The notes beneath the pieces are model-generated. The model did no database searches. It was not told the origin of the DNA and was given only the letters and a program-made list of their open reading frames with translations. A DNA stretch of 64,000 nucleotides, taken from assembly GCF_023953965.1 (NCBI RefSeq), contig NZ_JAMLIX010000001.1, positions 1,364,501 to 1,428,500 of the forward strand, in the 5' to 3' direction. Below, one piece after another: positions 1-7,976 of this stretch (positions within the stretch are counted from its first letter, which is position 1; the number at the start of each line of letters is the position of its first letter). Made by a program: the position numbers and the translations under genes. The DNA comes from Bosea sp. (in: a-proteobacteria). GTDB lineage: Bacteria; Pseudomonadota; Alphaproteobacteria; Rhizobiales; Beijerinckiaceae.

Positions 1-2074
1 TTTCGCATTCGTTCCGGGCGGAAGCGGGATCGGCCTCGGAGCGGCCGAAGACGTGCAGGCCTTCGCGGAAGGGCAGTTCGGCGATGTCGCAGAGATGGGC
101 GTCGAGCCGCGTCAGCGCCTCGTTCATCGCCATCTCCGGCGCGACGCCGCAGGCGGCCGCGAGCCCGCTTTCGGCGGCGCGGGCGCGGATCTCGCCGGCG
201 ACGATCTCGGCCCGGCGCGGATCGAGCACCTGCGCCTGCGAGAACTCCTCGACGAGGTCGCGCAGCAGCGCGGTTTCGCCGGCCGCTTCCGTCTCAGCGA
301 GCGGCGGCGGCAGATGGCCGAGCGTCACGGCGCAGAGCCGCCGCTTGGCCGGGGCCGCCTCGCCGGGATCGTCGACGACATAAGGATAGACCACCGGCAG
401 CCCACCGACCGCGAGGCGCGGCCAGCAGGCGGCGGAGAGCGCCACCGCCTTGCCCGGCAGCCATTCCGTCGTGCCATGCGTGCCGAGATGGATCAGCGCG
501 TCGATCGCCTCGCTTTGGCTGAGCGCACGATAGAAGGCGAGATAGCCGTGTGCCGGCGGGGCGTCGGGGTCGTGATAGCGCGCCTTGCGGTCGGGCGTGG
601 CGTCGCGGGCCGGTTGCAGCGCGACGGTGAGCCGGCCGTAGCGCACGGCCCGGAAGCGAAAGGCGCCGTCGCGGCAGGCCGGATCGGCCTCAGGGGCGCC
701 ATGGGCGGCGAGGAGAGCGTCGCGGGCTGCGGCGGGGATGGCGGCGAGCCAGTCGCGATAGGCCGATAGCGGGATCGTGAGATCGGCGGGTCCGGCGGTG
801 AGGGCCGTCATCAGGACAGCCCCGCCCGGACGGGCTTCGCCGACCGCGTAGCCCGCTCCCGCCAGCAGGTCGCGGATCGCCGCGACGCTCGCCGGCGTGT
901 CGAGCCCGACCGCGAAGCCGGCCCGGCCGCCGCGCGCGGGATAATCCGACATCACCAGCGCGAGCCTTCGCCCGGCCGCGGGCTTCCGCGCCAGCGCGAT
1001 CCAGCCGGCCGCGAGATCGGCCAGCGCGGCGATGCCTTCCGCATCGGGCACCAGCCGGCGGATGGCGAGATCAGTTTCCTCGGCCTTGAAAGCCACCGGA
1101 ATCGCGCCGATGCGCCCGTCGAATTCCGGCAGCGCCACCTGCATGGCGAGATCGGCGGCGGAGAGGCCGCGCGGCGAGGCGTCCCAGGCTTCGCGCGGGC
1201 TGCCGACGGGGATGGCCTGCAGGATCGGGCAATCGGCGCCGTCGAGCACGAAATCGCCGCCCTCGCGAGCCGAGAAGGCGGTGGTGGCGACGATCAGCGC
1301 CGGCTTGCGGGTCGCGATCAGCGCGGCGAGTTCCGCCGTGACGATGGGGTCCTTCAGGCTGGTCAGCGCCAGCGGAAGGGCGGCGAGGCCGCGGGCGGCA
1401 AGGGCAGCGGCGATGGCGTCGGCCATGGCCGTATCGCCCGCCGCGACGCCGGAGCGGTAGAGCAGGAGCGGGACAAGCGGCCTGTCCGGCAGGGCGGCGA
1501 GGGCTTCGTGCCAGGGCTGGGCCGCGCCGTCGCGGCCGAGCGCGAAGAAGGCCGGGAGCGGAACGGGCGCGAGATCGCGAGTGTCCCGCGGAGCCTCGAG
1601 ATAGCCTGCGATCCGCCGCAGCAGCCGGTGCATGTTCTGCGCTCCGCCTCCGGCCCGGAAATAGGCCGTGAGGGCGGCCGTGAACGCCGCCGGCACCGTC
1701 GCATGCTCGCTGAGCCGCGGATCGTCGCGCTCGTCGCCCGGCAGGATCGCGAGCGGGATGCCGCGCGCGCGGCAGGCGGCGCTAAGCTGCTCGACGCCGT
1801 AGCGCCAGTAGTCGAGCCCGCCGAGGCAGCGCAGCAGCACGAAGCGGCACCGCGCCGCCGTCTTCTCGATCAGGAGATCGACCGAGAGCGGATGCTTCAG
1901 CCGCCTGAGCGGGGCGAGCCTCAGCGAGAGCGCGCCGGCGCTACCGGCCGCCGCCAGCGCCGAGAGGTCGCTGTCGCTGAAGGAGAGGACCAGCACGTCT
2001 CCCGGCGGCAGGGCGAGATCGACGGCGTCCTCGCCGTCGTCCAGCCTGATCTCGCTGGTCGGGAGAAGATGCAT
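1..2074 (-). CDS. cobN: Cobaltochelatase subunit CobN (3' part beyond window)
   Basis: Large subunit of the ATP-dependent aerobic cobaltochelatase, which with CobS and CobT inserts cobalt into hydrogenobyrinic acid a,c-diamide in the cytoplasm. The minus frame is open from an ATG at 2074-2072 to the window edge, giving about 691 residues of a protein that is usually 1,100-1,300. The N-terminus (MHLLPTSEIRLDDGEDAVDL) matches the usual CobN opening, and later segments such as GTHGTTEWLPGKAVAL are typical of the magnesium chelatase H/CobN family. The frames on the plus strand here are shadows. The gene starts 9 bases after the cobW stop and is the last visible gene of the riboswitch-led minus-strand operon. 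The C-terminal half is outside the window. Confidence 0.95.
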   Translation of the reverse strand, partial: MHLLPTSEIRLDDGEDAVDLALPPGDVLVLSFSDSDLSALAAAGSAGALSLRLAPLRRLKHPLSVDLLIEKTAARCRFVLLRCLGGLDYWRYGVEQLSAACRARGIPLAILPGDERDDPRLSEHATVPAAFTAALTAYFRAGGGAQNMHRLLRRIAGYLEAPRDTRDLAPVPLPAFFALGRDGAAQPWHEALAALPDRPLVPLLLYRSGVAAGDTAMADAIAAALAARGLAALPLALTSLKDPIVTAELAALIATRKPALIVATTAFSAREGGDFVLDGADCPILQAIPVGSPREAWDASPRGLSAADLAMQVALPEFDGRIGAIPVAFKAEETDLAIRRLVPDAEGIAALADLAAGWIALARKPAAGRRLALVMSDYPARGGRAGFAVGLDTPASVAAIRDLLAGAGYAVGEARPGGAVLMTALTAGPADLTIPLSAYRDWLAAIPAAARDALLAAHGAPEADPACRDGAFRFRAVRYGRLTVALQPARDATPDRKARYHDPDAPPAHGYLAFYRALSQSEAIDALIHLGTHGTTEWLPGKAVALSAACWPRLAVGGLPVVYPYVVDDPGEAAPAKRRLCAVTLGHLPPPLAETEAAGETALLRDLVEEFSQAQVLDPRRAEIVAGEIRARAAESGLAAACGVAPEMAMNEALTRLDAHLCDIAELPFREGLHVFGRSEADPASARNECE

Positions 2075-2083
2075 CGCGCGATG

Positions 2084-3127
2084 TCACGCCCCCGTCAGCG
2101 CCGCTTCCACGGCTTTCAGGTCGAAGCCCTTGAGGCCGATCACGGTGAGGCGCCCGTCGCGCGCCTCGTCCGCGCCCCAGGGCCGGTCGAAATGATGACT
2201 GAGGCGCCGGCCGACGCCCTGCACGACGAGCCGCATCGGCTTGCCCGGTACGGCGGCAAAGCCCTTCAGGCGCAGCACGCCCTCGGCTTCCGCCGCCCTG
2301 GCGACGCGCGCCGACAGCTCTTCCGGCGAGAGACCCGCCGGCAGCGGCAGGGCGACGGAGTCGAAATCGTCATGGTCGTGGTCGTGCCCGCCCTCGCCAT
2401 GATGCGAGGGGCGGGCGGCGAGATCGCTCTCGACGGCGGCGGCGAGGCCCAGGATCAGCGCCGGCTCGACCCTGCCATGGGCGGTCTCGACGATCTTGAT
2501 CGCCTTCGGCAGATGCTCCGCGATCTCGGCCTTGACCCTGGCCCGGCCGGCTGCGTCGACGAGGTCGCTCTTGTTGAGCAGGATCAGGTCCGCGCAGAGG
2601 ATCTGGTCCTCGAACACTTCCTCCAAAGGGTTGTCGTGCTCCACGGAGGTATCGGCCGCCTTCTGCGCGGCGAGGGCGGCGGGATCGTCGGCGAACTGGC
2701 CCTCGGCCACCGCCGGGCCGTCGACCACGGCGATGACGCCGTCGACCGTGACCCGCGAGCGGATCGCCGGCCAGTTGAAGGCCTGCACCAGCGGCTTCGG
2801 CAAAGCGAGGCCGGAGGTCTCGATCAGGATGTGCCGGGGCGGATTCGGGCGGTCGAGCAGCTTCTCCAGCGCCGGCACGAAATCATCGGCGACGGTGCAG
2901 CAGATGCAGCCGTTCGGCAGCTCGACCACGTCGTCCTCGGTGCAGCCTTCGATGCCGCAGCCGGCGAGGAAGGAGCCGTCGAAGCCGAGATCGCCGAACT
3001 CGTTGACGAGCACGGCGAGCTTCCTGCCCCCGGCATTCTCGAGGAGATGGCGCACCAGCGTTGTCTTTCCGGCGCCGAGGAAGCCGGTGACGATGGTGCA
3101 GGGGGTCTTTTCGAGCGGAGCGGTCAT
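2084..3127 (-). CDS. cobW: CobW-family GTPase, cobalt chaperone for cobalamin synthesis
   Basis: G3E-family P-loop GTPase thought to deliver cobalt to the CobNST chelatase. The 347-residue protein has Walker A TGFLGAGKTT at 14-23, the family metal-binding motif GCICC at 73-77, and a His/Asp-rich stretch (GHDHDHDD) near residue 250 that probably binds metal. The C-terminal CobW_C-like domain follows. The start at 3127 was chosen because the P-loop then begins at the usual distance; the frame is open 37 codons further upstream, but that part lies inside the DUF1636 gene and has no family similarity that I recognise. It lies 4 bases after the DUF1636 gene and 9 before cobN. Assignment to cobalt rather than zinc rests on the neighbourhood. 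Confidence 0.93.
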   Translation of the reverse strand: MTAPLEKTPCTIVTGFLGAGKTTLVRHLLENAGGRKLAVLVNEFGDLGFDGSFLAGCGIEGCTEDDVVELPNGCICCTVADDFVPALEKLLDRPNPPRHILIETSGLALPKPLVQAFNWPAIRSRVTVDGVIAVVDGPAVAEGQFADDPAALAAQKAADTSVEHDNPLEEVFEDQILCADLILLNKSDLVDAAGRARVKAEIAEHLPKAIKIVETAHGRVEPALILGLAAAVESDLAARPSHHGEGGHDHDHDDFDSVALPLPAGLSPEELSARVARAAEAEGVLRLKGFAAVPGKPMRLVVQGVGRRLSHHFDRPWGADEARDGRLTVIGLKGFDLKAVEAALTGA

Positions 3128-3131
3128 GATG

Positions 3132-3521
3132 TCATCCTTGCCGGCGCGCCGGCAGCGGCGGCACGCGCGCGACCACGCCCTTGCGGAAGGACTGCGGCCG
3201 CTCTTTCCAGGGAACGATGCCGTTGGCGCTGGCGGCATAAGCCTCCGCCGCGCCGACGATCTCGTCGAGATGGGTGTCGGTGTCGAGGTCGCCGATCAGA
3301 TAGGTCCATTTGCCGTCGGCGCTGAGCGCGATGGTGCAGGGCCGCTTGCAGACGGCGAGGCATTCGACGGGCAGCACGGGAATCGTGCTGCCCCTGGCGG
3401 AAAGCCGCGCGGCGAGCGCCTCCGCGAGCGCGAGCCCCGGCTGGTCGTAACCCTCCGGCAAATCGGCGCGGGCGCGGCGGCAGGCCGTGCAGACATGGAT
3501 GGCGAGGTCGCCCCCGGGCAT
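3132..3521 (-). CDS. DUF1636 family cysteine-rich protein
   Basis: A 129-residue protein of the DUF1636 family, commonly found beside cobW and cobN in alphaproteobacteria. It resembles thioredoxin-like [2Fe-2S] ferredoxins: cysteines sit as CTAC at 11-14 and as CLAVCKRPC at 54-62, enough to hold an iron-sulfur cluster or a metal ion. Function is not established; a role in cobalt handling or as an electron donor in cobalamin synthesis is inferred from context only. It begins 3 bases after the cbtA stop and ends 4 bases before cobW, so it is part of the same transcript. Confidence 0.85.
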   Translation of the reverse strand: MPGGDLAIHVCTACRRARADLPEGYDQPGLALAEALAARLSARGSTIPVLPVECLAVCKRPCTIALSADGKWTYLIGDLDTDTHLDEIVGAAEAYAASANGIVPWKERPQSFRKGVVARVPPLPARRQG

Positions 3522-3524
3522 GGC

Positions 3525-4265
3525 TCAGGCTGCTTCGGCGCGCCGGCTCAGCCAGGGCCAGAGCGTGCCGACCGCGAAGGCGGTGACGAGCCAGAGCGCG
3601 GCCTGGATGCCGAGCGAGAGCGAGGTGAAATGCGCGGCGAGCTCCGCCGGCACCTTGCTCTCCGGCGCAGGCGCGTGCGGCGCGCCGACGATGTGCGGCG
3701 CGAGGATCGCCGCGATCGCGATGAGCCTGAGCCAGGGTGCGTCGAAGCGCAGGAACAGGAAGAGCCCGATTGCCGTGGCGATCACGGTCGCGAGCCACCA
3801 GAGCTGGCGTTCCTGCAAGGCGGCGGAAGCCGCCCCCGGCAGCTCGGGCGCCAGCCCCATGCCCGGCGCGAGGCCGAAGGCGAGGAAGCCGCAGGCGCCC
3901 CAGATCAGCGCACGGCGCGGATCGATGGCGTCGCCCGCCGCGAGCATGCCGGCGATGAGCAGCGCCGCGAAGCCGATTCCCGTGCCGATCGTCGCGAGGC
4001 TGGTGAAGACGAGGCGCGAGAGGCCGTCCTCAGGCTTCCATTCGTCGGGCTCCGCGCCCCCGGCGTGATCGGTCCCGCCATGGGCGAGGATGATCCGCGC
4101 GCCGTCCGTGAAGGCGGCCTGCGCCGGCGCGGGCGCGGCGAAGGCGGTTTCGTAGGTTTCCGCCTTCAGGATGAGCGGGGTGGTGGTGACATGCTGGAGA
4201 GCGGCGACGATGAGCCCAGCCAGAAGCCCGGCCAGGATGCTGACCGCAAGAATGCGCGTGACCAT
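3525..4265 (-). CDS. cbtA: CbtA family cobalt transporter subunit
   Basis: A 246-residue membrane protein of the CbtA family, predicted cobalt permease of alphaproteobacteria that works with the small CbtB. The N-terminus is one hydrophobic helix (about residues 5-23) followed by a conserved QHVTTTPLI segment. A periplasmic-type loop with histidines (LAHGGTDHAGG) precedes several further membrane segments. The gene follows cbtB after 12 bases. Cobalt specificity comes from comparative genomics of the family (B12 riboswitch control and cob gene neighbours), which this locus reproduces; no transport data can be read from sequence. Confidence 0.9.
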   Translation of the reverse strand: MVTRILAVSILAGLLAGLIVAALQHVTTTPLILKAETYETAFAAPAPAQAAFTDGARIILAHGGTDHAGGAEPDEWKPEDGLSRLVFTSLATIGTGIGFAALLIAGMLAAGDAIDPRRALIWGACGFLAFGLAPGMGLAPELPGAASAALQERQLWWLATVIATAIGLFLFLRFDAPWLRLIAIAAILAPHIVGAPHAPAPESKVPAELAAHFTSLSLGIQAALWLVTAFAVGTLWPWLSRRAEAA

Positions 4266-4277
4266 GGATCGCTTGCC

Positions 4278-4454
4278 TCAGTGGCAGGGAAAGGCGAGGC
4301 CGTGGCGGGTGTCGTGCGCGGCGTTGTGCACGTTGGTCGAGGCCGCGAAGCCGGTCGTATAGACCAGCGCGATGCCGACGATCAGCGCGGCGGCGACGGC
4401 CTTGACGCGTTCCGAGACGCTGAGTCCGGTAGTGGAAACCGAAGCGGTGCTCAT
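4278..4454 (-). CDS. cbtB: CbtB family cobalt transporter subunit
   Basis: A 58-residue protein with one membrane helix (about residues 18-38) and the CbtB hallmark C-terminus in which histidines ligate metal: HNAAHDTRH followed by the terminal FPCH. CbtB is the small partner of CbtA in predicted cobalt uptake. The start ATG is preceded by CGGAGAG, a good ribosome site. It is the first gene after the cobalamin riboswitch, hence the first product of the operon cbtB-cbtA-DUF1636-cobW-cobN to be shut down when cobalamin is abundant. Confidence 0.93.
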   Translation of the reverse strand: MSTASVSTTGLSVSERVKAVAAALIVGIALVYTTGFAASTNVHNAAHDTRHGLAFPCH

Positions 4455-4504
4455 GGTGCTCTCCGTGGCCGCCCCGCCGGCAGCCGGTTGGATTTCTGCG
4501 GGTC

Positions 4505-4682
4505 GACGGCAGGTCTCCTGGCTCGCGGGCTCGATGTCCCCACCGCCTTCCCGGAGCAGCGCTCCAGTGGCCGATGGCGGGGAACACCCGCTTACAGTTG
4601 CGGGGGCAGCCGCGGTTTTCCACCGCGTTCCCTTTTCACCTCCTCGCGGAGGCACCGTCACCGGGATCATTAGCCTTCCGCG
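4505..4682 (-). promoter_or_regulatory. Cobalamin (B12) riboswitch upstream of cbtB
   Basis: Read on the minus strand, this segment has the ordered conserved elements of the adenosylcobalamin riboswitch: GGTGCC and AAAAGGGAA, then CCGCGGCTGCCCCCGCAACTG, the B12-box core GCCACTGG, the GGAAGGC block, and finally GAGCCAGGAGACCTGCC. It ends about 50 bases before the cbtB start. Binding of adenosylcobalamin in such elements lowers expression of the downstream genes, here the cobalt transporter and chelation genes. Exact ends are approximate. Confidence 0.95.
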
Positions 4683-4751
4683 GGCCGCTGTGCAATGGAG
4701 GAAAGCTCCGCTCGCGGCCGGGAATGAGCGCGAGGGAAAGCCGGGCCACCG

Positions 4752-5273
4752 ATGCAGCCGTCTCCGATCCCAGATCTCACCCTCGTGCTCGGCGGCGCCC
4801 GCTCGGGCAAGAGCCGCCATGCCGAGGCGCTGATCGAGGCGCTGCCGGCGCCCTGGACCTATATCGCCACGGCGCAAGCCCATGATTCGGAGATGGCCCG
4901 GCGCATCGCAGAGCACCGGGCGCGCCGCCCCTCGGGCTGGCGCACGATCGATGCCCCGCTCGCGCTGCCCGAGGCGATTACGGGCGCGCCGGCCGGGCGG
5001 CCGATCCTGGTCGACTGCCTGACGCTGTGGCTGACCAACCTGATCCTCGCGGAGCGCGATACGGAAGCGGCGCGCGAGGCCCTGATCGGCGCTTGCGAGC
5101 GTGTCCGCGCCCCGCTCGTGCTGGTCGGCAACGAGGTGGGCCTCGGCATCGTGCCGGAGAATGTGCTGGCGCGCCGCTTCCGCGACGAGGCCGGGCGGCT
5201 GCACCAGGCGCTTGCGGCGCGCGCGGCCAGCGTGGTCTTCATGGTCGCCGGATTGCCGATGCAAGTAAAATGA
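4752..5273 (+). CDS. cobU: Bifunctional adenosylcobinamide kinase / adenosylcobinamide-phosphate guanylyltransferase
   Basis: Phosphorylates adenosylcobinamide and then attaches GMP, giving GDP-cobinamide for nucleotide-loop assembly (called CobP in the Pseudomonas denitrificans nomenclature). The 173-residue protein has the P-loop GGARSGKS at 14-21, the His of the EHRARRP segment where guanylylation occurs in the family, LVDCLTLWLTNL, and the typical NEVGLGIVP followed by RRFRDEAGRLHQ. Full length. It is transcribed away from the riboswitch-controlled cbtB operon and is followed after 10 bases by cobO. Confidence 0.96.
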   Translation: MQPSPIPDLTLVLGGARSGKSRHAEALIEALPAPWTYIATAQAHDSEMARRIAEHRARRPSGWRTIDAPLALPEAITGAPAGRPILVDCLTLWLTNLILAERDTEAAREALIGACERVRAPLVLVGNEVGLGIVPENVLARRFRDEAGRLHQALAARAASVVFMVAGLPMQVK

Positions 5274-5283
5274 GATGGGTTAA

Positions 5284-5895
5284 ATGATGACCGATGCCGA
5301 GGATGCCGCGCGCCACAAGGCCAGGATGGAGAAGCGCAAGGCGGTGCAGGACGCCGAAGTCGCCTCCAAGACGGTCGAGAAAGGCCTCCTGATCGTCAAC
5401 ACCGGCCCCGGCAAGGGCAAGTCGACGGCGGCCTTCGGCCTGATGCTGCGCGCGCTCGGCCATGGCTGGCGCGTCGGCATGGTGCAGTTCATCAAGGGCG
5501 CCTGGTCGACCGGCGAGCGCAAGGCGCTGGAGGCGTTCGGCGATCAGATCCAATGGTACAGCATGGGCGAGGGCTTTACCTGGGAGACGCAGGACAAGGC
5601 CCGCGATATCGCCGCCGCCGAGCGCGCCTTCGCCAAGGCGAAGGAGCTGATGGCCGATCCCGCGATCCGGCTCGTGGTGCTCGACGAGCTCAACATCGCG
5701 CTGCGCTACGATTACCTGCCGCTCGCCGAGGTGGTGGCGACGCTCTCGCAGCGCCGGCCCGACCTGCATATCGTCGTCACCGGCCGCAACGCCAAGCCGG
5801 AGCTGATCGCGGCGGCCGATCTCGTCACCGAGATGACGCTGGTGAAGCACCATTTCGCCGCCGGTGTGAAGGCGCAGCCGGGAATCGAGTTCTGA
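5284..5895 (+). CDS. cobO: Cob(I)yrinic acid a,c-diamide adenosyltransferase
   Basis: CobA/CobO-type ATP:corrinoid adenosyltransferase that adds the adenosyl ligand to reduced corrinoids in the cytoplasm. The 203-residue protein has the distinctive P-loop NTGPGKGKSTAAFG, the Walker B-like VVLDELNIAL, and the family C-terminus VKHHFAAGVKAQPGIEF. An in-frame ATG pair at the start leaves one codon of uncertainty. It follows cobU by 10 bases and converges on cobD, the two stops being only 3 bases apart, so there is no room for a separate terminator. Confidence 0.96.
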   Translation: MMTDAEDAARHKARMEKRKAVQDAEVASKTVEKGLLIVNTGPGKGKSTAAFGLMLRALGHGWRVGMVQFIKGAWSTGERKALEAFGDQIQWYSMGEGFTWETQDKARDIAAAERAFAKAKELMADPAIRLVVLDELNIALRYDYLPLAEVVATLSQRRPDLHIVVTGRNAKPELIAAADLVTEMTLVKHHFAAGVKAQPGIEF

Positions 5896-5898
5896 TGG

Positions 5899-6876
5899 CT
5901 AGATCAGCACAGCCACCGCCCCCAGCGCTGCCAGCCCCCGGAGCTGCAGGCAGGCACGCCGATAGAGCCTAAGCGCCCGGCGGATGTCGGCGGCCGTCGC
6001 ATCGGCCCGGCCGTCGCCCATCCAGTGGTCCTCGACGCGGGTCTCGCCATAGACGCGCGGCCCGGCGAGCCTCAAGCCTAGCGCCCCGGCCATCGCCGCC
6101 TCGGGCCAGCCGGCATTGGGCGAGCGGTGCCTGCCGGCGTCGCGCCGCAGCGTGCGCCAGGCGCCGCCGGCATCCGCCGCCGGATCGAGCGCGGCCGAGG
6201 CGGTGAGCAGCAGCGCCGCGAGCCGCGAGGCCGGCAGGTTGACGAGGTCGTCGAGGCGGGCGGAAGCCCAGCCGAAGGCGCGATGGCGCGGCGTGCGGTG
6301 GCCGATCATCGAATCGGCGGTGTTGACCGCCTTGTAGGCGGCGATGCCGGGAAGCCCGCCGAGCCCCAGCCAGAAGGCGGGCGCGACGATGCCGTCCGAG
6401 AAATTCTCGGCCAGGCTCTCGATCGCCGCGCGCGCCACCCCCGCCTCGTCCAGCGTTTGCGGATTGCGCCCGACGATCATCGCGACCGCCCGCCTGCCGC
6501 CTTCCAGCCCCTCGCGCTCCAGCCCTTCGGCGACGCGGGCGACATGCTCGTGCAGGCTGCGCTGGGCGATGAGCGTCGCGGCGAGGAGCGCGAGCGGAAC
6601 GAGGCCGAGCGGCCCGATGGACAGGCACAGGCGCTGGACCGGCGCGGCGACGGCGACGACCGTGGCGATGATGAGGGCGAGCGCCAGCGCGCCTGCCGCC
6701 TTGCGCGCGGCGAAGGCGGCGCCGTCGCGGTTGAGTGCCCGGTCGAGCGCGCCGATCAGCCTGCCGATCCAGGTGACGGGATGGCCGATCGCGGCATAGA
6801 AGCGTTGCGGATAGCCGAAGGCCGCCTCGAGCGTCAGCGCGATGATGAGCAGCGGCAGGCTGGCGGAGAGGGTCAT
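5899..6876 (-). CDS. cobD: Adenosylcobinamide-phosphate synthase (CobD/CbiB)
   Basis: Integral membrane enzyme that joins adenosylcobyric acid to the aminopropanol (phosphate) arm. The 325-residue protein has several hydrophobic segments and the family motifs FGYPQRFYAAIGHPV near the N-terminus, ENFSDGIVAPAFW, and YKAVNTADSMIGH followed by LDDLVNLPASR. The start at 6876 is chosen because MTLSASLPLLIIALTLEAAF gives a normal membrane start; the longer in-frame opening lies within cobC. Its ATG shares the tetranucleotide CATG with the divergent cobC start. Confidence 0.95.
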   Translation of the reverse strand: MTLSASLPLLIIALTLEAAFGYPQRFYAAIGHPVTWIGRLIGALDRALNRDGAAFAARKAAGALALALIIATVVAVAAPVQRLCLSIGPLGLVPLALLAATLIAQRSLHEHVARVAEGLEREGLEGGRRAVAMIVGRNPQTLDEAGVARAAIESLAENFSDGIVAPAFWLGLGGLPGIAAYKAVNTADSMIGHRTPRHRAFGWASARLDDLVNLPASRLAALLLTASAALDPAADAGGAWRTLRRDAGRHRSPNAGWPEAAMAGALGLRLAGPRVYGETRVEDHWMGDGRADATAADIRRALRLYRRACLQLRGLAALGAVAVLI

Positions 6877-7876
6877 GCGCGTCGCGGTCGAGGAGGATAT
6901 CTGGCATGGCGGCGATCTCGCCACGGCCCGCGCGCTCTTTCCGGAGGCGCCGCAGCCCTGGATCGATCTCTCCACCGGGATCAATCCGATCCCCTACCCG
7001 CTTCCGGCGCTGCCGTTAAGCCTGTGGACGCGCCTGCCCGGCGCCGACGACGAGGCGGCGCTCGCCGCCGCCGCCCGCGCCGCCTATCGCGTGCCGGACC
7101 ATGCGGCAATCGTCGCGGCGCCCGGCACGCAGATCCTGATCGAATTGCTGCCGCGCCTCGCGCCGGCCGGCCCCGTCGCCGTGCTCGGCCCGACCTATGC
7201 CGAGCACGGCCATGCCTGGCGCAAGGCGGGCTTCGCGGTCGAGGAGGCGGCGGCGGTGCCCGAGGCGGCCGCGACCGTCGTCGTGGTCAACCCCAACAAT
7301 CCGGACGGGCGGGTCATGCCGCGCGAAGATCTGAAGCGCCTCGCCCGACGCTCGGCCGCCCGTGGCGGCCTCGTCGTCGTCGACGAAGCCTTCGCCGATT
7401 TCACGCCCGATCTCAGCATCGTGCCGGAACTGCCGGAGGCGACGATCGTGCTGCGCTCCTTCGGCAAGAGCTATGGCCTGGCGGGCCTGCGGCTCGGCTT
7501 CGCCATCGCCGCGCCGGAGCAGGCGGCGAAGCTTACGGCGGCGCTCGGTCCCTGGTCGGTCGCGGGCCCCGCGCTTCATGTCGGCGCGCTGGCCCTGGCG
7601 GACCGGCGCTGGCTTGCGGCCGCGGGCGAGGCCCGCGCCGGCGATGCCGCGCGCCTCGACGCGCTCATCGCCCCGCATGGCCGCATCATCGGCGGCACCG
7701 GCCTGTTCCGCCTCGTCGAGACGCCGGCCGCGCCGGCGCTGTTTGCCCGCCTCGGCCGCCACGGCATCTATGTGCGCCGCTTCCGGGATGCGCCGCGGCG
7801 GCTGCGCTTCGGCCTGCCGGGCGATGCGCGGGCCTGGGCGCGTCTCGGCGCGGCGCTGGCTGCCGATGCGGCCTGA
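6875..7876 (+). CDS. cobC: Threonine-phosphate decarboxylase CobC
   Basis: Pyridoxal-phosphate enzyme of the class I/II aminotransferase fold that makes (R)-1-aminopropan-2-ol phosphate from threonine phosphate for the cobinamide arm, the substrate partner of CobD. The 333-residue protein opens with WHGGDL and the family motif WIDLSTGINPIPYPLP; the PLP lysine is in SFGKSYGLAGLRLG and the cofactor aspartate in VVVDEAFADF. The start at 6875 is preferred over ATGs at 6842 and 6845, which would overlap cobD further. The gene diverges from cobD with overlapping start codons. Confidence 0.93.
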   Translation: MRVAVEEDIWHGGDLATARALFPEAPQPWIDLSTGINPIPYPLPALPLSLWTRLPGADDEAALAAAARAAYRVPDHAAIVAAPGTQILIELLPRLAPAGPVAVLGPTYAEHGHAWRKAGFAVEEAAAVPEAAATVVVVNPNNPDGRVMPREDLKRLARRSAARGGLVVVDEAFADFTPDLSIVPELPEATIVLRSFGKSYGLAGLRLGFAIAAPEQAAKLTAALGPWSVAGPALHVGALALADRRWLAAAGEARAGDAARLDALIAPHGRIIGGTGLFRLVETPAAPALFARLGRHGIYVRRFRDAPRRLRFGLPGDARAWARLGAALAADAA

Positions 7877-7976
7877 GCATCCCCGCCAGCGTGAGGGGCG
7901 CATGCAACGAGAGCGGGGACAGGGACCGGCGTGCCGGCTAACCTCCGCCGAGCGCGCATTCGGGGAGAGCGAGAGC

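Noticed and set aside
1451..1460. Other GCGGTAG matches (for example in cobN and near 55229)
   Set aside because: They lie inside coding sequence with no leader context and match the ops core more poorly; expected by chance in GC-rich DNA.
53..3325. Long plus-strand open frames across the left end (up to 605 residues)
   Set aside because: They are Arg/Gly/Ala-rich antisense frames of cobN, cobW and the DUF1636 gene, whose minus-strand frames carry clear family motifs.
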